Assembly: GCA_029204225.1 (NCBI GenBank)
Contig: CM055113.1
Location: forward strand, 21,349,798 to 21,413,797
Direction of reading: 5' to 3'
Length of the DNA stretch: 64,000 nt
DNA from: Diphasiastrum complanatum
Taxonomy: Eukaryota > Streptophyta > Lycopodiopsida > Lycopodiales > Lycopodiaceae
Of this stretch, positions 57,561-64,000 are shown piece after piece. The stretch's first letter is position 1; each line of letters opens with the position of its first letter. The position numbers and the translations under genes were made by a program. The notes below the pieces were generated by a model. It was not told the DNA's origin. It did not search any database and saw only the letters and a program-made list of their open reading frames with translations.

Positions 57561-58025
57561 TCTCTCTTTTTCTCTCTACTAGCAAATCTAACACATAGAA
57601 TCGATATGATATCTTGATTACACTTGATCAACCTACAATATAATGAAATTTTGAACTCAAACACACTTGAAAAGATCAAAACCTTTAAAATAAGAGATTC
57701 TATCAAATTTTGAGTTTTCGCAAAAATGCAAAATATTGAATAAATCAAAATCTATATGCAAAAGCTAGAATCTTGATACATCTTCTAATAAAATGCTACA
57801 TCCACAATCATGAGCAATTTTTGTCTCCACATTTCAGTAAGTCGAATAAAAAATCGGCCTAATCCAAGTGATTTGACCTGAAATGAAGCTAGGATCACAA
57901 AGATCCACTTTCTACACTTGAAAATGCTTGATTTGAGATAGAAACCACTCCAACTCCACATAGAATTGATGGTGCCCTCAAATACACCTCTAGATTTGGA
58001 AAATACACCAACTTTAGCCTGCAAC

Positions 58026-58250
58026 CTGCTTTGATACCATGTGAAAAAATCAGATCCAAAACATGCTTAATGGATCAATTAGATCTTGGCCAAGCTCATA
58101 GCTATTATAGATCGTAGTTAGCTTTGTGAGCACGCGGTTTCGCCTACTATTGATTTGCGCTCACCTGTGTCATCTGACTTGTAAATCTATACATTCCATC
58201 TGAATAAATTATTGTCTAGTTTTGCATTTAGATTTTGTTAGTGTTGCATG
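58026..58250 (-). mobile_element. Copia primer-binding site and adjoining 5' LTR (minus)
   Basis: On the minus strand the LTR ends GATTTTTTCACA, followed directly by TGGTATCAAAGCAG (complement 58026-58039), complementary to the 3' end of a tRNA-Met-type primer with one variation from the usual site. The LTR extends rightward from 58040. Its far end was not found, so the right limit given is arbitrary. Confidence 0.65.
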
Positions 58251-58459
58251 CTCTATGCTATATGTCTAACTCTCAAATTAATTTGTCTGATTGTTTGCTC
58301 TTCTACTTCCACAATCAAATTCTATTTTGTGTTTGCCTATTGTTGTAGTAGTGCAGGCACCGACAGAATTAGTCGACCGCTGCCTTTGTGCTGTAGTAGG
58401 ATCGTTCTGATCCGATTGTTCGACTTGTTCGACCAATCCACAGACTCAATTCATCCATC

Positions 58460-58585
58460 ACGGTCTCAAATTATTTTTTGACAGCATGCATTTTATATCC
58501 TTCAAAAGATTCAGATTGTTACTAAACAATAATGTATCATTTACATATAAAGTGATGATTATGAAGGAAGTCAAAACAGATTTGA
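58460..58585 (-). pseudogene. Copia RT scrap from a second element
   Basis: Read leftward it gives FIIITLYVNDTLLFSNNLNL, the copia catalytic block (YVDD, here YVND), and LLKDIKCMLSKN. It is a second copy of a block already present at about 58950 in the adjacent element. Confidence 0.6.
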
Positions 58586-59240
58586 AATCCAATGCGCCTC
58601 CCTAGGTGTCTCCATGAATTGGCTTACTCGGCTAATTGCATAACTTATATCTGGACATGTTGTGGCAAGATATTTTAAACAACCAATCAACTACCGAAAT
58701 AACATAGCATCCACCAAATCACTTGGATCTTCGTTTGATAGATTTTTACCGACCTCAATTGGAGTAGCAATGGGGTTGCAATCATTCATTCTGAACCACT
58801 TTAAGATTTCATTGACATATTTGGTTTGTATAAGTGCGATCCCGACCTTCCTTTGCCATATTTCCACTCCAAGACAATAGTGCATTAAGCCAAGATTACT
58901 CATATCAAAACTCGTGGCTAAGTCCTTTTTGATAGCACTTATTAGATATTCATCATGGTCCGTAATAATGAGGTCGTCCACATAAAGTATGATCAGTGTG
59001 ATACTAGAGTCGTGTGCAAAGTGATAGAGATTTGAGTATGAAAAAGTACATACCAATCCCCTAGATAAAAGGTACTCGTCAAAGTGACTATACCAGGCAT
59101 GAAGAGCTTGTTTCAAACCATACAAGGCTTTGTTTAGTTTGCATACCTTGTCCTCATTGCCAGGTTCTATGAAGCCACTTGGTTGTTGTATTTATACTTC
59201 CTTTTCTAGCTTTCCATTGAAGAAAAGCGGATTTTACAAT
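58586..59240 (-). pseudogene. Copia RT, central to C-terminal part
   Basis: In order: FFNGKLEKEVYIQQPSGF, KVCKLNKALYGLKQALHAWY, IILYVDDLIITD (intact YVDD), FDMSNLGLMHYCLGVEIWQR, KYVNEILKWFRMNDCNPIAT and CPDISYAISRVSQFMETP. The main frame 58691-59125 is open and the ends are shifted. It breaks at about 58586 into the second RT scrap. Confidence 0.85.
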
Positions 59241-59249
59241 CATTTGATG

Positions 59250-59899
59250 TATACTCCAACACGATGACATTTATTTTGGGACTTTGACCTAAAAAAGAGT
59301 ATTTTTTTTTGGTGTTTTCTAATGGTCCTAGTTTTGGGCCAAAATCATGGATTTTTTTAATAAATCTCTAGATTTTATTTTGAAAAAGAACAAAAAAAAA
59401 TGCATATTTTGAATAAAGAACTACAAGCTTTTGTGTTGCAAACTTCATAAAATCATCATAATTACAAATGAAATAATAATTCAAGAGAACAAATGATTTT
59501 TGAAACTCAAAATCCCATTTAAATAAAAAATGACTTAAATTATATTCACACATTCTCCTTTTTAAAGTACATTTCTAAGGAATTTTTACTGATGCCTGTC
59601 AATTCAGAACTTGACATATTCTCAACACTCTCATTTTCAGCTGATGAAGTGGAAGACCCGTCTTCATCATCAGAATCAACTGGCATATCTTCCTCAGAAT
59701 CCGCGTCTAATGTTGACAAAAAAACCTTGTATGCTTTTCTCTGTTGATGACAAGTTAGAGGATGATGGTTATTCCATTAATCCAAGTCATTCTTTCAATA
59801 TAGATATAGTTGAGTTTCGTAGATGATTGGTCATTGTTAACTCAAAATTAAATGCCAAAACATCTACATCCTCTAAATTCAAATTGTCGCTCTTGGTTG
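59250..59899. other. AT-rich region downstream of the transposase relic
   Basis: The minus-strand continuation of the transposase-like gene may extend to about 59600, but no clear motif is present. The rest shows nothing. Confidence 0.3.
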
Positions 59900-62690
59900 A
59901 TTTTTTGGCAATCTCTTTCTCTTGCTCTTTGATCTACTTGCAACATTTCGAATTCGTACCTTCCCAAAAAAAAACATTTGTTGAAGTGGTGTGCAACCAA
60001 TGGACATTTAGTACTTTTTTCTTATTGCTAGTTCGAATGAAACCAAGTACTTTGGCAATCCAAAATGGATGTCCTTCATTGTTTTTTGAAGCTAGAAGTG
60101 CAACAAGGCTTCCAATTTGGATTTCATTCAAATCACCGCGCCATTTTATTTTTGCAGCTTTTACGCTTTGCTTATTCTTCCTTGAGCCCACATAAATTTC
60201 ACGTTCCTCACCTTGCAAAAACTACAAGAAATCATTATTTCGAGGAAGATTTGAAGGTTCGACAATTGTAGTTGAAGTTCTCAAATTATGAGGCCAATGA
60301 CATTCTTCAGTTGTTGATGCATGTTCGAGATTGAGCAAACTGATTGTTTGTTCCTCAAAAAAGTCCATCCACCAATGTTGATCAACTCATAAAAAAAATT
60401 ATAAGCTGCTTGAATACTTGATTCCAAAAAAATTAATGAGGCAAATGGATCAATCTCATGATGTTCTCTTTGCGCCTTTTGTTCTTCTAGCATGGGCTTC
60501 AAGGGAGACAACACAACAAGCTTGATTAGTCGCTGGAATGTTAAGCAAAAATCGAACTCCTTCAAGAGGCAGCCATGAAATAGAATTTGAAAATAGTTTT
60601 TCCCATAACAATATAATGCTTGATTCATTACATTTGATTTTAAACTGCTAATATCATTAATATTAGTTAGGCATCATTCTATTTCATTGGACGCCTTAAT
60701 ATAATCACAAAAATCATATGTCTGTCTGATTAATGACGCGTTTGGCTTTGGGACATATGATTCCTCGACAATGCTTTGAAACACTAGTAAAGAAAATGCT
60801 TTCTTGTGTCTTAGCCTCTTAGAAAAGCAACTAAACATTTGATCAACTTGATCATGGATATGCCTTACCAACAAAAATCCTATTTTTACTTTTTTGAATT
60901 TTTTTTTTTCTACTAGCATGGACAAGTATGCCAAAACAGTTTGGTTTTTATTTTCCCTAGTAGTGTTTTCAAGTTGCAAATAAAGTATTTTCAGAAATTT
61001 GCAAATTATTTTATGTACAATGGTGATCGTCAAATTTGGATCATTTCGAACGTTGGGATAATTAAAAAAGACCTTGGACCTGAATAAAATCTGCCTTGTT
61101 TATATTTTTGGGCACTCTGATGTAATGAGGCAACATTGTTTTCTTCTGATCCATGCCCTCAATAACAAGGCCCAGGTACTTTTGTGGACATTCCAAACAT
61201 TTCTTTCGATGCTTGGCCAACTTTTGTCTTTCAACTGTTTGTTGATCTTTGTGCCTTGAAGGCCACTGAAAATACAATGAACATATTTAATAGAATAAAG
61301 ATACCATAATGATATTCAAATAGATTGCAACTTAACTTTATTTCAAAACATATCGTATTAAAATCAATGACAAATTTGATTAATATTTTACCTTTCTCAT
61401 CGTCGGTTTTTGCAAGTTGTTTTGCAAAATTTAATAACTCGCAAGTGGAGCATACTGTCATTCGTGATTTTTTCAAAATCTTTACCAGTCCAAAATCTCT
61501 TTTCCAAATTCTAAGAAATATGAGTAACTCAAGTAGAAAATATTTTTTGTTTTGGCAAACTCGTTGTACATAAAAAATATCTCTAATTTTGTAAAATCAT
61601 CCGGCAAGTGAAAATATAAGGAATTAGGCAATTTCTCTCCATGCACATCTATGAAATGCTTTAGCCAAGCAGTTGCATTCAAAGCATCTGGAGAAACAGT
61701 TCAACCCTGTAAGGATCCCCGTAATGTTGGATCTTTTTGAAGTCGTGCATGCATTCATTAAAGTCGTGAGTTTTCGATTGCATGAACTGATTTGTAAGCT
61801 TTGCAACAAACGTCGAAAGCATTTAAAAAATATGGATAGGAGTTTTTGTCCGGCCTCAATGTTGCACACAATTAGTAGTTCCTTTCATCCTTACTTCGTA
61901 AAAAGAAGTTTGATCTTAACTCTTCAATTTCTTTGATATTGAGTTTCTGTGAACAACAGGATGAGCAGCAAATAATATTTCGTATCTTACGAATCTCAGA
62001 TTTTGTAATCAACTACTTTTGACGATTCATTAAAACAGGTGAGGATCTCAAGTCTCTCTTGTATTTTTGTTTTTGTTTGGAGTCTAATCTGTAAATTGAA
62101 CCTGTGACACTTGTAGGTGCTTGAACTGGTTGAGAAGGTGTTGAAATTTCTTGACTCCGAATTCTGGCTCCAACCTCAAGATGTTCTGGACCCTCAGAGT
62201 GCTCTAGATTTTCAGTAAATATAGTCCTTTTAGATTTAACACAACGAACATCACTTTGAGAAGGTCTCGTATGAACATGTGAAAAGCTTGAATGTCGAGG
62301 TTCAACAAACTTACGAGGATCTGTTGATTTACTAGAATCAGTAACCGAGTGAATTGAAACTTTTGAATCATCACTCAGTGATTCAACTTGTTCAAAAGAA
62401 CAATGTTCAAATTGTGCAGAGCCTGTATCTGAAGAGAAGGACGAGGTCGAAACATTTGACACAAGTTGAGTTAAGGCTGCCATTTCTTGAAAAGTACTTA
62501 CAATAGGAATTTTAGAAGACGAACAGGTAAATGATGATGATGCCACATCATTTACATAAATATATTGAGAATCAGGAGTGGCTTTGTAAAAGAAGCTATC
62601 ATTGGGATTTTCAGATGAAGATGATGCACTTGTTGCAACATATTGAGTTAGAACTACTGGAATGGAGGAGGAAGAACTTGTTGACATCAT
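59900..62690 (-). pseudogene. DDE-transposase-like gene, tentatively DUF7869 group
   Basis: Pieces on the minus strand line up as one protein. A Ser-rich N-terminus (62690-62013) is followed by ATAWLKHFIDVHGEKLPNSL with YFHLPDDFTK (61682-61580) and a CSTCELLNFAKQLAKTDDEK segment (61460-61392). Then come KCLECPQKYLGLVIEGMDQK with KTMLPHY (61190-61110), NDPNLTITIVHKII (61040-61000), LLVRHIHDQVDQMFSCFSKR (60885-60830) and a C-terminal GSLVALLAS...HPFWIAKVLGFIR and LNVHWLHTTS block (60110-59985). The EGMDQ and HDQVDQ acidic residues look like DDE-type catalytic positions. A 126-bp GT-AG interval lies at 61266-61391, but the frames do not join across it, and other frame changes exist, so it appears dead. 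No terminal inverted repeats were found. Confidence 0.6.
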
Positions 62691-62905
62691 AATCTTAAAA
62701 AAAAATTTAACTAAGACTTATGCTAAGCATAGATTTAAAAAAAACAGTTGACACAAAAAACTAAATGCGCTTCACAAACTTATCATTATCCTATGCTGGT
62801 CATAGAACAAAATAAAAGCTATGCGAACCTCAAGAACAAGAAAAATAACCAAATGCAAATAAGAAACAAGCCAAGAAAAAAATCAGTTAATTGGAATCTC
62901 AAACC

Positions 62906-62992
62906 ACCATGCCTTAAATACTATATGGGATCCTTAGGGTAGGACAAACAACCATGTCTTAAATACTATATGGGGTCCTTAGGGTAGGACAA
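62906..62992. repeat. Tandem duplication, 45-bp unit
   Basis: ACCATGCCTTAAATACTATA and ACCATGTCTTAAATACTATA begin two copies at 62906 and 62951, each continuing TGGGG/ATCCTTAGGGTAGGAC. They lie between the transposase relic and the copia fragments. Confidence 0.9.
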
Positions 62993-63109
62993 CCTAGGAT
63001 TAGGTCTAGATTAGGTTTAGGGTTCATTCCCTGAGGTCGGCGTGAGGCGGGTTGACGTGAGGCTTGAGGCTTGAGCCGTGAGGCCGGAGTCCTAGAAAAA
63101 ATTTGTTGT

Positions 63110-63345
63110 ACACTCCTGGACCCCAACCAAACAAAGTAGATCACCATGCATAGAGTATTCCATTTTGCTATGGGAGCAAAGTTCTCCTCGTAGTCTACCC
63201 CTTTGCTTTGCGCATATCCCTTGAATACAAGCCTTTCCTTGTGCCTTATTAAGATTTCAATATCCATATTGTACATTGTTTTGTATACCCATTTGCATCC
63301 AATGGCCTTCTTACCTTGTAGATCCATGAACTCCCAGGTGTTGTG
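63110..63345 (-). pseudogene. Copia RT N-terminal fragment A
   Basis: Read leftward: EFMDLQGKKAIGCKWVYKTM, IRHKERLVFKGYAQSKGVDY and EENFAPIAKWNTL. This is the first block of copia RT. It ends near 63110 and does not continue into the catalytic part. Confidence 0.75.
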
Positions 63346-63439
63346 CTTTCATTTCTAATGTCCAATTTCCATAGATCCCATCCATAAATAATATCAAGAG
63401 AGATGATGACCTGAATGCTTACCGCCACAGGTCTCATCA

Positions 63440-64000
63440 ATAGTCAATACCATGTTCTTGTGCATATCCCTTGGCCATGCTTATTGATAGATCCATCTTG
63501 GTTAGTCTTCACTTTGAAGATCCATTTGCATCCAATAGCTTTCTTGTCCTTAGGTAACTCAAACAATCTCCATATTCCATTCTTCATAAGAGCTTGATAC
63601 TCAAGATCCATTGCTTGGATCCACTCCTCTTTGTTCCTTGCTTCATCTACACATGGAGGTTTATCAAAAGAGGCTAGGAAAGCAAAGTTTGTTCTAGCAA
63701 CCGCTTGCTTACCTTTCTCATCATATGTGAGCCTTGAAGGCATTTGTCTTTCCCTTGATGTTCTCCTTAGCTTTTGACATGATGAAGGTCCTTCATCATC
63801 ACCATCTAAAGTAGGATCCATAACATCATCATCAAGATTGTTAGATCAATCTTCATCATCATTACTTGAAGATACTTCTTAGATGCTCCCCTCATCAAAA
63901 ATGACATCTCTACCAATAATCACCTTATTAGTAGTAGGAATGTAAACCTTGTAGGCTTTACTCACCTCACTATATCCAACAAATATACCTTTCCTTGAAG
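63440..64000 (-). pseudogene. Copia integrase-RT linker and RT start, fragment B (runs off the edge)
   Basis: From the right edge leftward: KGIFVGYSEVSKAYKVYIPT, NKVIIGRDVIFDEGS, a stop near 63880, then PSRLTYDEKGKQAVARTNFA, NKEEWIQAMDLEYQALMKNG and KKAIGCKWIFKVKTNQDGS. It repeats the KKAIGCKW block of fragment A, so two elements or a duplication are involved. The 5' part lies beyond the window. Confidence 0.8.

Noticed and set aside
61266..61391. Functional intron in the transposase-like gene
   Set aside because: GT and AG ends are present, but joining them leads to a stop shortly after the junction. It was kept only as a possible intron of the ancestral gene.

Overview
This window is nuclear DNA from a land plant. 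The evidence is two intron-containing genes of plant type (an INCENP/WYRD-like Aurora-kinase partner and a plant O-fucosyltransferase-family enzyme), plant-type Ty1/copia elements, Ty3/gypsy chromoviruses, primer-binding sites matching initiator tRNA-Met, mitosis-specific (MSA) promoter boxes, and a decayed copy of plastid trnD. The LINE type, very long CT/GA microsatellites and nested elements would suit a fern, lycophyte or gymnosperm, but the lineage cannot be fixed from the sequence.

Layout. 1-4060: two decayed copies of one LINE family, both on the minus strand. 4100-8060: a broken Ty3/gypsy element carrying two small hAT-like MITEs. 8190-10020: an internally deleted copia element. 11180-13200: an unrecognised gene fragment (minus) whose probable leader intron holds a ~150-160 bp tandem repeat. 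13600-17790: fragments and repeats without a clear gene. 17790-21055: a gypsy LTR (minus) split by a complete but pol-less copia derivative. 22090-26899: two LTRs of one family in inverted orientation. 27215-27505: a protein-coding relic with a dense run of TAG codons.

29267-36530 is the first convincing gene: MSA-containing promoter, leader with short upstream ORFs, and a six-exon INCENP homologue (about 1773 residues) ending in an IN-box and a TSS-like motif. 37140-39120 is CT/CA microsatellites and local duplications plus the trnD relic. 39120-41551 holds two copia fragments. 41735-47658 is a chromovirus with gag, protease, RT, RNase H, integrase, a C-terminal chromodomain and a 3' LTR; its integrase zinc finger is interrupted by a 1194-bp solo LTR with a perfect 5-bp target duplication. 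47659-52400 is microsatellite, LTR remnants and tandem duplications.

52529-56194 is the second gene: nine exons coding for a 637-residue type II membrane O-fucosyltransferase-like protein, with a 69-codon in-frame open extension after its TAG stop. 57170-59240 and 63110-64000 are copia patchworks (minus). 59900-62690 is a broken DDE-transposase-like gene (minus), tentatively of the DUF7869 group.

The two host genes are not functionally linked: one acts in chromosome segregation and cytokinesis, the other in glycosylation in the secretory pathway. The rest is mostly nested mobile DNA in various stages of decay, in which C-to-T/G-to-A change appears to be a common route of damage.
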